Origin: Crocosphaera chwakensis CCY0110
GTDB lineage: Bacteria > Cyanobacteriota > Cyanobacteriia > Cyanobacteriales > Microcystaceae
Assembly (NCBI RefSeq): GCF_000169335.1
Contig: NZ_AAXW01000022.1
Span: 1 to 64,000, forward strand
Direction of reading: 5' to 3'
Length of the DNA stretch: 64,000 nucleotides
Shown here: positions 1-8,105 of the stretch, piece after piece
Numbering within the stretch: the first letter of the stretch is position 1
Layout: the number at the start of each line of letters is the position of its first letter
Made by a program: the position numbers and the translations under genes
The notes under the pieces: generated by a model
The model's database searches: none
Told to the model about the DNA's origin: nothing
What the model saw: the letters and a program-made list of their open reading frames with translations, nothing else

Positions 1-57
1 GTTAAAACCTTCATTGCAGATGTAGAAAAAGCTGCGATCGGTGCAGAAGTTATCTAG
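1..57 (+). pseudogene. ffh: Truncated duplicate of the ffh 5' region (codons 48-65, then stop)
   Basis: Bases 1-53 are identical to 2527-2579 inside the complete ffh gene. In the ffh frame they read VKTFIADVEKAAIGAEVI and then meet TAG at 55-57. By projection the start codon of this copy would lie about 140 bases left of the window. The copy would encode only about 65 residues of the N domain, with no GTPase or M domain, so it cannot replace Ffh. The match ends one base before the new stop, which marks the junction with the restriction-modification insert. Perfect identity over 53 bases suggests the duplication is recent or is maintained by recombination. Confidence 0.85.
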
Positions 58-132
58 AAACTTTTCCCTGTGCAATCAGTATGATTTAAAGCAATCTGAT
101 TCTTACGAATTTCTCAAGAGGACACATTAAAA

Positions 133-834
133 GTGGAATTCAATCAAGCAATGGCTCAGACAATTGCAGAAAATACTGCAACAACAGAAGATGAGAGAAG
201 CCTAATTGTATCATTTACGGAAGTATGTTGTTTTCTCTCAGATAACCCAACATTTTTATCTTGGAGAGGTAAAAAAAAGCCTTCTGTCCTTAATGATGAA
301 GGATTAAATATATTGGCTCAAAAATATTTTGATGGTTATAGAAAGTCCGATTTTCCAGCAATACCACAAACAATCCCTGATGAAATAGTTAGCGTTGTTA
401 TGCAAGTGGCTTATGGATATAGCGAAGAACAGTGTAATCAAATTAAACTTCAGCATCAACATTCAATGTGTGCAGAAAACTGTGTTGGTGCGCTTTTGGA
501 AAGATATCTTGACTCGGTACTTCGCTCAAATGGTTGGCATTGGTGTTGTGGAAACTTTGTCAAAGCAATTGATTTTATTCGCCGAAATGATGATGGAACA
601 TGGTTACCCTTGCAGATAAAAAACAGAGATAACTCAGAAAACTCTTCGAGTAGTGCTATTCGCAATGGAACTCCAATTCAAAAATGGTTTCGGTCATTTT
701 CTAAAACTGGAAAAACTAATTGGGATAATCTTCCACCATCAATGCAGGGTTATTCTTTGAATGAACAAGGTTTTATAAATTTTGTGAGGCAATATTTAGA
801 TGAAGAAAAAAGATACAGAAATTCTCAAAAGTAA
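133..834 (+). CDS. SinI-like type II restriction endonuclease (predicted GGWCC)
   Basis: This is the predicted endonuclease partner of the neighbouring cytosine-5 methylase. It has 233 residues, close to the roughly 230 I recall for R.SinI. The central block resembles the SinI family as I remember it: ALLERYLDSVL, then WHWCCGNFVKAIDF, then LQIKNRDNSENSSSS and GTPIQKWFR. The D of AIDF and the K of LQIK could be the PD-(D/E)XK metal site, with Q in place of the usual acidic residue; this is inference. The start is GTG at 133 because AAGAGGA lies about ten bases upstream; an ATG at 151 is the alternative. The gene is AT-rich compared with ffh and converges on the methylase with a 34-base gap, as in the SinI system. 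Cleavage at GGWCC is predicted from family only. Confidence 0.7.
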   Translation: MEFNQAMAQTIAENTATTEDERSLIVSFTEVCCFLSDNPTFLSWRGKKKPSVLNDEGLNILAQKYFDGYRKSDFPAIPQTIPDEIVSVVMQVAYGYSEEQCNQIKLQHQHSMCAENCVGALLERYLDSVLRSNGWHWCCGNFVKAIDFIRRNDDGTWLPLQIKNRDNSENSSSSAIRNGTPIQKWFRSFSKTGKTNWDNLPPSMQGYSLNEQGFINFVRQYLDEEKRYRNSQK

Positions 835-868
835 TGATATTTCTCTAGGAAAAATATAATTTAAACAG

Positions 869-2254
869 TTATAAATTAGAAGATGTACTTTCAAACTTGG
901 TTTGCCATTCTGTATCGCTAGTATTTTTATATCTTGAAAAACTAAAATTAGAATAATCTGGAATATTCTCCTGATTTAAAAGTTTCATTATTAACAAGCC
1001 TACTGCTTTCCCCAAACTTATGGGTACAGCATTCCCTATTTGTTTATATTGTTGAATAAGAGGGCCAGCCAATTGCCAGTCATCAGGAAATTCTTGTATT
1101 CTTTTATACTCTTCGATAGATAGAGGTCTATTCTCTTGTGGATGAGCTAAATCGGTGGCAGGCATAGCGGGATGAGTTACTAGAGTAGGAGATGGTTTAT
1201 TCCATGAAAGTCGTCGTAAAAAACCTGTTTTTCCTCCACCTGCATAATAAGATTTTCCTAGTGCTTCTTTTTGTAAATTTTTAGGTAAAGACTTCCAGTT
1301 TTGTCCTTCTGAAAGCATTTTGTAATACTTTAATCGCTTTTCAGGAAATGTTAAGTGATGATGCGTACTAATTCCTTTTGTTGCTTGTCTAAATGTTTTC
1401 CATTTTTTAAGTCCATATTGTCCCTTTTCTGAGTGAGTCGGTACTAAAAATGGAGGTTTTTCTCCATTTCTTGAACAGATTATGATAACTCGTTCTCTTA
1501 TTTGAGGTGTTCCAAAATTTGCACTGTTGTACAGATTAAATGAAAATGAATAGCCATTGTTTCTTACAAGGCTAAGAACAAAATTTAAAGCACCACCTGG
1601 AAGCTCGTCAAAAGTTAAATTAGGAAACTCTGTCCCTCTCATATTATGAGGTCTATGTTTTAGGGGACAAGATAATAGTCCACGGACATTTTCAATGACA
1701 AAATATTTGGGTCGAATATCGAAAATAATAGTTAGGTAAGTGAGAAATATATTTCCTCTATTATCGTTTAATCCATTTCTTTTTCCTGCGGTGCTAAATG
1801 CTTGACAAGGAGGACCTCCAACAATTAAATCAATATCATCTGAACGAGTTAACCCTGCATATGAAAGAATATCATCTGCTGAATAACTATTTATATCTCC
1901 AACTAAAGCTATATTAGGCTTATTTAAGGTAATAGTTTGACGACAATATTTATCAATTTCACAAGCTAATTTTATATCAAAACCTGTTTGTTCTATTCCT
2001 AGATCCAAACCCATTGCCCCAGAAAAAAAGCTAATTGCAATGGGTCTACTTTTTTTATTGTTATAAATTGGATGATCTTCTGCAACGTAGTGTGCTGTCC
2101 TTAGCCCATACTGCAACATACTTTCTTCTTCAATAAGCCACATTCTTCCAATCTTTTGAGATTGAAGTAGCCTATTTCGGCAAAGAGTCCGAACACGCTG
2201 TTCAGTAAGTTTTAAGATAGACGCTGCTTCTCGAACTGTAATTTTGGTACTCAT
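869..2254 (-). CDS. DNA (cytosine-5) methyltransferase with N-terminal HTH, SinI type
   Basis: It transfers a methyl group from S-adenosylmethionine to C5 of cytosine and should protect host DNA from the convergent endonuclease. At 461 residues it has the length I recall for M.SinI. Residues 1-50 form an excisionase/MerR-like HTH (ITVREAASILKLTEQRVRTL). The catalytic part follows: motif I FFSGAMGLDLG near residue 76, motif IV GGPPCQAFSTAGKR with the catalytic Cys, motif VI ENVRGLL, motif VIII QIRERVI, and motif X GNAVP near the C terminus. The target-recognition region (GGGKTGFLRRLSWNKPSPT) is of the type seen in GGNCC/GGWCC methylases. No separate controller gene is visible, so the HTH domain may repress its own promoter, as the N termini of some related methylases do. 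Confidence 0.93.
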   Translation of the reverse strand: MSTKITVREAASILKLTEQRVRTLCRNRLLQSQKIGRMWLIEEESMLQYGLRTAHYVAEDHPIYNNKKSRPIAISFFSGAMGLDLGIEQTGFDIKLACEIDKYCRQTITLNKPNIALVGDINSYSADDILSYAGLTRSDDIDLIVGGPPCQAFSTAGKRNGLNDNRGNIFLTYLTIIFDIRPKYFVIENVRGLLSCPLKHRPHNMRGTEFPNLTFDELPGGALNFVLSLVRNNGYSFSFNLYNSANFGTPQIRERVIIICSRNGEKPPFLVPTHSEKGQYGLKKWKTFRQATKGISTHHHLTFPEKRLKYYKMLSEGQNWKSLPKNLQKEALGKSYYAGGGKTGFLRRLSWNKPSPTLVTHPAMPATDLAHPQENRPLSIEEYKRIQEFPDDWQLAGPLIQQYKQIGNAVPISLGKAVGLLIMKLLNQENIPDYSNFSFSRYKNTSDTEWQTKFESTSSNL

Positions 2255-2385
2255 GTTAAGTTTCCTTCTCGAAACTCCTGATTAGTACCATTATAATAAT
2301 TTTCAAGAACTTACAACTTCAATCCAGTACAATTGAAACAGTTGCCAACTAATCAATTATCATAACCTAACACCACAAAAGCCTT
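2255..2385. promoter_or_regulatory. Divergent promoter region between the methylase and ffh
   Basis: These 131 bases separate the methylase start from the ffh start. On the minus strand a perfect TATAAT lies at 2290-2295, about 35 bases before the methylase ATG, with only a weak -35. On the plus strand TTGAAA (2333-2338) and TATCAT (2358-2363) could serve ffh, although their 19-base spacing is long. If the insertion duplicated the target, the right part of this stretch is probably native ffh upstream DNA; the outer boundary cannot be placed without sequence left of the window. Confidence 0.4.
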
Positions 2386-3852
2386 ATGTTTGATGCTCTC
2401 GCCGATCGCTTAGAAGACGCTTGGAAAAAATTACGGGGTCAAGATAAGATCACCGAAGCCAATATGCAAGACGCTTTAAAAGAGGTGCGTCGGGCCCTCT
2501 TAGAAGCAGACGTTAATTTGCAAGTCGTTAAAACCTTCATTGCAGATGTAGAAAAAGCTGCGATCGGTGCAGAAGTTATTGCCGGGGTGAACCCTGGCCA
2601 ACAACTGATCAAAATTGTTTATGATGAATTAGTCAAAGTGATGGGGGAAAGTAACGTTCCTCTCGCCCAAGCAGAAAACGCCCCCACCGTCATTTTAATG
2701 GCCGGGTTGCAAGGCACAGGTAAAACCACCGCCACAGCGAAATTAGCCCTATATCTGCGTAAACAACAGCGTAGTGCTTTGATGGTAGCAACGGATATCT
2801 ATCGTCCGGCAGCTATTGACCAATTAATCACCCTGGGAGAACAAATAGATGTTCCCGTTTTTGAACTCGGAAACCAGGCAAACCCCGTCGATATTGCCAC
2901 CCAAGGGGTCGAAAAAGCCAAAGAAATGGGCATCGATACCGTCATTATTGACACCGCCGGACGACTGCAAATAGATGAAGAGATGATGTTAGAATTATCT
3001 CGCGTCAAAAAAGCAGTTAACCCTGATGATACCTTGCTTGTAGTTGATGCTATGACGGGGCAAGAAGCAGCAAATTTAACCCGTACTTTTCACGACCAAA
3101 TTGGGGTAACAGGAGCCATTTTAACCAAAATGGACGGGGATACCAGAGGGGGTGCTGCCCTTTCTGTACGGCAAATATCGGGGCAACCCATTAAATTTGT
3201 GGGGGTTGGGGAAAAAGTTGAAGCATTACAACCTTTTTATCCCGATCGCATGGCTTCCCGTATTTTGAGTATGGGGGATGTTTTAACGTTAGTTGAAAAA
3301 GCACAAGAAGAGATTGATCTATCCGATGTCGAACAGATGCAGTCTAAAATTTTAGAAGCAAAATTCGACTTTAACGACTTCCTCAAACAAATGCGTCTGA
3401 TGAAAAACATGGGGTCATTTGGCAGCATTTTAAAAATGATTCCGGGGATGAATAAACTGAGTACCAAGGACATCGAAAAAGGTGAAGGGGAACTGAAACG
3501 CACTGAAGCTATGATCAGTTCTATGACCCTAGAAGAACGGAAAAACCCTGATTTATTGGCAAAATCTCCTAATCGTCGCCGTCGTATTGCCAAGGGTTCT
3601 GGGCATCCTGAAACGGAAGTTAGTAAACTAATTAAGAATTTTACCCGTATGCGCGGAATGATGCAGCAAATGGGACAAGGAGGAATGCCTGCAATGCCAG
3701 GAATGGGCGGTGGAATGCCAGGAATGGGTGGTGGAATGCCAGGAATGGGCGGTATGTTTGGTCAAAGCGCGCCTCCAGGATTTCGCGGTCATGGTGGAGG
3801 CAAGAAGAAAAAAGCCAAGAAAAAGAAAAAGAAAGGCTTTGGCAATTTATAG
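2386..3852 (+). CDS. ffh: Signal recognition particle protein Ffh (SRP54)
   Basis: GTPase that binds signal sequences of nascent membrane proteins together with 4.5S RNA and delivers them to the receptor FtsY. Its 488 residues cover the whole family architecture: helical N domain (1-90), G domain with G1 GLQGTGKTT at 107-115, DTAGR near 188 and TKMDGDTRGG near 247, then a methionine-rich M domain (about 325-430). The C terminus is a glycine/methionine tail made of 21-base repeats (units at 3709-3729 and 3730-3750, coding GGMPGMG) followed by a lysine-rich end. Such tails vary in length between cyanobacteria. The start gives the canonical MFDALADRLEDAWKKLRG. This is the functional copy; a 5' fragment lies at the left edge across the restriction-modification insert. 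Confidence 0.98.
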   Translation: MFDALADRLEDAWKKLRGQDKITEANMQDALKEVRRALLEADVNLQVVKTFIADVEKAAIGAEVIAGVNPGQQLIKIVYDELVKVMGESNVPLAQAENAPTVILMAGLQGTGKTTATAKLALYLRKQQRSALMVATDIYRPAAIDQLITLGEQIDVPVFELGNQANPVDIATQGVEKAKEMGIDTVIIDTAGRLQIDEEMMLELSRVKKAVNPDDTLLVVDAMTGQEAANLTRTFHDQIGVTGAILTKMDGDTRGGAALSVRQISGQPIKFVGVGEKVEALQPFYPDRMASRILSMGDVLTLVEKAQEEIDLSDVEQMQSKILEAKFDFNDFLKQMRLMKNMGSFGSILKMIPGMNKLSTKDIEKGEGELKRTEAMISSMTLEERKNPDLLAKSPNRRRRIAKGSGHPETEVSKLIKNFTRMRGMMQQMGQGGMPAMPGMGGGMPGMGGGMPGMGGMFGQSAPPGFRGHGGGKKKKAKKKKKKGFGNL

Positions 3853-3917
3853 GTTAATCTTCTTGACGGGTTTAAAATAGCCAAGAAAAGGGTCGTATGG
3901 TGGCCCCCTTAAAATGA

Positions 3918-4208
3918 TTAGGGATTGGTGGTAAAAAAGAATCTCGCGCCGGCGGTGACAATAGCACCCCCCAAAAGGACGATCAATGCCCAAACCTGAT
4001 TTTTTTGGGTTCCTTCAACAACCTTTAATCGGTTATCCATACCCTCGACTTTCTCAGTTAACTTTGCTTGTCCTACTTCTAAATTGGTAAGGCGTTCTGA
4101 CATCTTGTCTAATTTCTGATTAACATCCTTGTGATTGCTGTCTAACTTGTCCTCAATGCGTTGAAGAATGTCTGCGGTGGGATAAGTAACGGTAGATGGC
4201 TCATTCAT
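3918..4208 (-). CDS. Small coiled-coil protein with C-terminal membrane anchor
   Basis: I recognise no named gene. The 96 residues start with a polar stretch, then a heptad-rich coiled coil (about residues 14-67, with repeated RIEDKLD, KLDKMSERL and NLEVGQAKL), and end in one hydrophobic helix (VWALIVLLGGAIVTAGA). The layout resembles XhlA/holin-associated and other tail-anchored coiled-coil proteins. GGAG lies about ten bases before the ATG. It converges on ffh and stands alone, so no function is assigned. Confidence 0.7.
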   Translation of the reverse strand: MNEPSTVTYPTADILQRIEDKLDSNHKDVNQKLDKMSERLTNLEVGQAKLTEKVEGMDNRLKVVEGTQKNQVWALIVLLGGAIVTAGARFFFTTNP

Positions 4209-4396
4209 GAGTTAAACTCCTAAGTAATACTATTTTTTTGATGTCCCCCGGCGGCCACCGAGGAGACTGCTTTCATTTTATTCCTCTATCTCCTGAACAA
4301 AAAAGAATAATTGATCCTTTTAGATACGGTTTAAATAGTTATTTCGTATGACCAAAAGGGAATGATAAGGATGTCATACACTTAAACAACATTACT

Positions 4397-4966
4397 ATGT
4401 TTGATGATTTATTTAAAAGTCTGCAAGACGCGGTAGCTTCTAAAGTACAAGAAACCGTCAAGGATATAGAAAAACTATTCAGTGTTCCTGAAGCGGAAGA
4501 ACCGTTTATTCCTATTCACCGATTCACAGTTAACGATCCAACTGTAGAAAAAGATGGAATTACACTTATCGACGAGACTGGTTGGCGAATCGAAGCCTAT
4601 GGTAATAAATCTGATTTCTTAACCATCAATGAACCCTTGCGGAAAGCTGTTTTGTTTGAAGTTGCTGAGCCAATGGTTCCAGAGTGCATTTTGGCTTGTC
4701 GATTTCAAGCAAGAGCGTTAAAAACGAAAGATAACATTACGGTCAAATTAGGCCGAAGTGAGAAAAGTCCACTCGGAACGACCATTCGATACTGGTCAAC
4801 CAGTATTTCTCCTAACGAAGATTTTTGTACCTTTGAAGTGCGCGCCCATTTCAAAAAAAATACTAACCCTGCTGTAGCGCAGATAATGATTGAATTTAAA
4901 AGCAATGGTATGCTGGAAATCAAAGATATCGAATTACTACAAGCATTTGTAAAAAATAATTCCTAA
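4397..4966 (+). CDS. Hypothetical protein, 189 residues
   Basis: Not recognised. Residues 1-30 form a predicted amphipathic helix (MFDDLFKSLQDAVASKVQET). From about residue 40 to 185 the sequence alternates like a beta-rich domain, with segments such as WRIEAYG, ILACRFQARAL, CTFEVRAHF and AQIMIEFKS, which could be a jelly-roll or carbohydrate-binding-like sandwich. There is no signal peptide or membrane segment, so it is probably cytoplasmic. It stands alone between an oppositely oriented small gene and glgX, with 274 bases to glgX. Coding is supported by its length and by protein-like composition throughout. Confidence 0.75.
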   Translation: MFDDLFKSLQDAVASKVQETVKDIEKLFSVPEAEEPFIPIHRFTVNDPTVEKDGITLIDETGWRIEAYGNKSDFLTINEPLRKAVLFEVAEPMVPECILACRFQARALKTKDNITVKLGRSEKSPLGTTIRYWSTSISPNEDFCTFEVRAHFKKNTNPAVAQIMIEFKSNGMLEIKDIELLQAFVKNNS

Positions 4967-5240
4967 ACAACAAAAATATAGTATAAGCAATCTACAAAAT
5001 ATCCTCAAGGCAAAGATTGACTTATCATTTTTAAGAATTTTGTACATAACCGACAATGCCTAAACTTATGGCGATCGCAGATTATTTCAAAATTCTTTCA
5101 CAAACGAGTCAACTATAGATTTTAAGTTGGTTAAAGGACAGTTCTATTTAATCTAAAAATATAGTAAAAAACAAAGATTAAAAAAAAAAGTTAAGTTAAG
5201 GTTCTAGTAATATTTAGCTAATCACTCCTAACCACACCTC

Positions 5241-7352
5241 ATGAGCCTCAAAACCCTTCCAGGCGAAAGTTATCCCCTCGGTGCAACAGTCGAAAACGAT
5301 GGAAAAAATGGGGTTAATTTTTGTATTTTCTCAAAACAAGCAACATTTATAGAATTATTATTATTTGACGGACAAAATGATCCTCAACCCTCCCACGTTG
5401 TTCCTTTAGATCCTAAGCTAAATCGTACCCATTATTATTGGCATATTTTTATTGAGGGACTTGAAGCAGGACAAGTTTATGCTTATCGGGTACACGGTCC
5501 TTACGATCTTAGTCAAGGCCATCGCTGCAACCCTGAAAAAGTCTTACTTGACCCTTACGCTAAAGCCATTGTTGGATCTTCGATTTATAATCGAGATGCG
5601 GCCACTCATCCAGGGGATAATTGCCCTCAAGCGTTACGTAGCGTTGTGGTAGATACAGAAACCTATGATTGGGAAGGAGACTGGGACGAAACCCCCCGCT
5701 TAAGAATTCCTTATTCTAAGAGTGTGATCTATGAAATGCACGTAGGTGGGTTTACCCGTCATCCCAGTTCGGGAGTATCTGCTGAAAAACGGGGAACCTT
5801 TGCCGGACTGATCGAAAAAATTCCTTATTTAAAAAGTTTAGGCATCACCACGGTTGAACTGTTACCCGTCCATTACTTTGATGTCAAAGATGTTAGACCG
5901 GGACTTACCAATTATTGGGGATACAGTACCATTGGATTTTTTGCCCCCCATCGTCCCTATAGTTCGGATCAAAGTCCCATTGGACCGGTTAATGAGTTTC
6001 GGGACATGGTTAAAGCATTACACAAAGCAGGCATCGAAGTGATTTTAGATGTAGTCTTTAACCATACCGCAGAATCAGACGAACACGGTCCTACTTTGAA
6101 TTTTAGAGGGATTGATAACTCTACTTATTATATTTTAGAAGACGATCATTCTCAGTACAAAAACTATAGCGGTTGCGGTAATACGTTACGGGGTAATCAT
6201 CCCATTGTTGGTCGTTTAATTTTGGAATGTCTGCATTATTGGGTCACAGAAATGCACGTGGATGGATTTCGCTTTGACCTCGCTTCTATTTTATCGCGAG
6301 ATTCTTCTGGAACCCCTTTAGAAGAGTTGCGAGGCACAACCCCCGATATTTTATGGATTATCGAATCTGACCCTATTTTAGCAGGGACAAAACTGATTGC
6401 AGAAGCTTGGGACGCAGCCGGATTATATGATGTCGGAAGGTTTGTGGAGTTAGCAGATTGGTTTGCTGAGTGGAATGGACCGTTTCGGGATGATGTCCGT
6501 CGCTTTGTCAAAGGAGATAGCGGGATGGTTCCCCATGTGGCTAATCGTATTTTGGGAAGTCCTGATATTTATCACCGCCAAGATATCGATATCAATCGTA
6601 GTATTAATTTTGTCACTTGTCATGATGGTTTTACCCTCAATGATTTAGTGTCTTACGATGAAAAACATAACGAAGGGAATGGAGAAGATAATCGAGATGG
6701 AGAAAATCATAATAATAGTTGGAACTGTGGAGTAGAAGGGGAAACCGATGATCCCGCGATCGATGCAATACGATTACAACAAATTAAAAATTTCTTCACC
6801 ATTCTCTTTTTATCCCAAGGAACTCCAATGATGTTAATGGGGGATGAAATACGACGTACTCAAAGAGGTAATAATAATGTTTATTGTCAAGATAATGAAT
6901 TAAGTTGGTTCAATTGGGATAACGTAGAAAAAGAATATGATTTATGGTGTTTTGTTCGACGTTTAGTTCACTTTACCCAAGGATTAGAATTATTTAATCA
7001 AGAGGAACGTTTAGAGGTTGCCTATAATAGTCCTAACCATCCTCATATTAGTTGGCACGGCGTAAAATTAGGAGAACCCGATTGGTCAGATTATTCTCGT
7101 ACTTTAGCCTTTAGTTTACGTCATCCTCAGAAAAACGAGTATCTTCACGTCATGCTCAATGCTTTTTGGGAACCCTTAGAATTTGAGTTACCCTGGTTAG
7201 AAGGAGGCGAAAGTTGGTATCGTGTTCTTGATACTTCTTTACCTTTAAATAAAACCTTTTGTGAATTAGAAGTAGCCGTTGAAATAACGACCCAAAATTA
7301 CACAACCAATGGTCGATCTTGTATCGTTTTAATGGCAAAGTCTAATTCATAA
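5241..7352 (+). CDS. glgX: Glycogen debranching enzyme GlgX (isoamylase-type GH13)
   Basis: Hydrolyses alpha-1,6 branch points during glycogen breakdown in the cytoplasm, which in cyanobacteria fuels night metabolism. It has 703 residues, the normal length. The N-terminal isoamylase/CBM48 region includes YPLGATVENDGKNGVNFCIFS. The GH13 barrel keeps all four conserved regions: DVVFNHT (I), GFRFDLAS with the nucleophile Asp (II), AEAWDAAG with the acid/base Glu (III) and FVTCHDGF (IV). The start ATG gives the standard opening MSLKTLPGESYPLG. The gene is monocistronic, with 274 bases of upstream sequence and no other glg gene nearby. Confidence 0.96.
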   Translation: MSLKTLPGESYPLGATVENDGKNGVNFCIFSKQATFIELLLFDGQNDPQPSHVVPLDPKLNRTHYYWHIFIEGLEAGQVYAYRVHGPYDLSQGHRCNPEKVLLDPYAKAIVGSSIYNRDAATHPGDNCPQALRSVVVDTETYDWEGDWDETPRLRIPYSKSVIYEMHVGGFTRHPSSGVSAEKRGTFAGLIEKIPYLKSLGITTVELLPVHYFDVKDVRPGLTNYWGYSTIGFFAPHRPYSSDQSPIGPVNEFRDMVKALHKAGIEVILDVVFNHTAESDEHGPTLNFRGIDNSTYYILEDDHSQYKNYSGCGNTLRGNHPIVGRLILECLHYWVTEMHVDGFRFDLASILSRDSSGTPLEELRGTTPDILWIIESDPILAGTKLIAEAWDAAGLYDVGRFVELADWFAEWNGPFRDDVRRFVKGDSGMVPHVANRILGSPDIYHRQDIDINRSINFVTCHDGFTLNDLVSYDEKHNEGNGEDNRDGENHNNSWNCGVEGETDDPAIDAIRLQQIKNFFTILFLSQGTPMMLMGDEIRRTQRGNNNVYCQDNELSWFNWDNVEKEYDLWCFVRRLVHFTQGLELFNQEERLEVAYNSPNHPHISWHGVKLGEPDWSDYSRTLAFSLRHPQKNEYLHVMLNAFWEPLEFELPWLEGGESWYRVLDTSLPLNKTFCELEVAVEITTQNYTTNGRSCIVLMAKSNS

Positions 7353-7448
7353 TCCCTCTAATTATTGTCAATTAAAAATAACTTATATTCCCTTAATTGA
7401 CTCTATTAATTTTCATTAAAATTTTGTCGTTTCTCTAGAGAAAAAACC

Positions 7449-7871
7449 ATGAATGAACATTCTGAACACAACACCACTCATTCCGAGGATGAGTATCAGC
7501 AACGCCAACAGCAGATGCAATTAGAACAAGAAGAACTAAGATTAGAACAAGAAGAACATCGTATAGAACAAGCTAGGCGCAATCTTATTGTTAATCGCTT
7601 ATTAAAAGGAATGTTTTTCTTAGTCAGCGCTTTAGAAACTTTGCTAGTTTTACGATTTCTTTTAAAGTTTGCTGGGGCTAATCCTGATAGTTTATTTTCT
7701 CAAGTAATTTATGGCTGGTCAAGTCCTTTTGTGGCACCATTCATGAATCTTTTTAATGATATAAATGTCGGTAACAGTGTCATTGAAATTAATACCATTA
7801 CTGCAATGATTATTTATGGACTGCTAGCAATGTTAGCAGCAAGATTAGTTGAAATTGTCGCAGGAAGATAA
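7449..7871 (+). CDS. YggT family membrane protein
   Basis: 140 residues. The first ~55 residues are a very polar Gln/Glu-rich coiled coil with repeats of LEQEE; two hydrophobic segments follow (about 57-80, MFFLVSALETLLVLRFLLKF, and 113-137, ITAMIIYGLLAMLAARLVEIV). The intervening NPDSLFSQVIYGWSSPFVAPF is the conserved YggT (YCF19-like) loop. Family members influence cell division or chloroplast/nucleoid distribution in some organisms, but no role is proven here. The coiled-coil extension is longer than in the minimal family. Confidence 0.85.
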   Translation: MNEHSEHNTTHSEDEYQQRQQQMQLEQEELRLEQEEHRIEQARRNLIVNRLLKGMFFLVSALETLLVLRFLLKFAGANPDSLFSQVIYGWSSPFVAPFMNLFNDINVGNSVIEINTITAMIIYGLLAMLAARLVEIVAGR

Positions 7872-7910
7872 ACAATTAACAATTAATTGAGTATAAACAT
7901 GAAGGGAGGA

Positions 7911-8026
7911 AATGATACTAGATCCGCTTTAGATAGTATAGTATTAACTTTCGGAGCAGAGAGCAGGGAGCAGGGAGTGGGGAGAAAAAACGTTACTCTA
8001 CTAAAATAAGCGGATTTGGTATGATT
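7911..8026. repeat. MITE-like inverted-repeat element with internal heptamer repeats
   Basis: The left arm (7911-7929) and right arm (8008-8026) are inverted copies matching at 16 of 19 positions, and weaker symmetry continues inward (AGTA-AGTA motifs). Between them is a tandem heptamer tract (7954-7981: GAGCAGA, GAGCAGG, GAGCAGG, GAGTGGG). There is no reading frame inside. The structure is that of a short non-autonomous element or palindromic repeat, with the heptamer tract probably expanded later by slippage. It lies between the 3' ends of two convergent genes. Confidence 0.6.
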
Positions 8027-8105
8027 CAACATAGTATATAGCTGATTGTTAATGACATTTCTAAACCATAAACTATGTGTTTTTCTCCCAATTTTCCAGA
8101 TTAAC

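Noticed and set aside
7954..7981. Heptamer tract as a CRISPR array or origin iterons
   Set aside because: Units are only 7 bases without spacers, and no replication gene is near.
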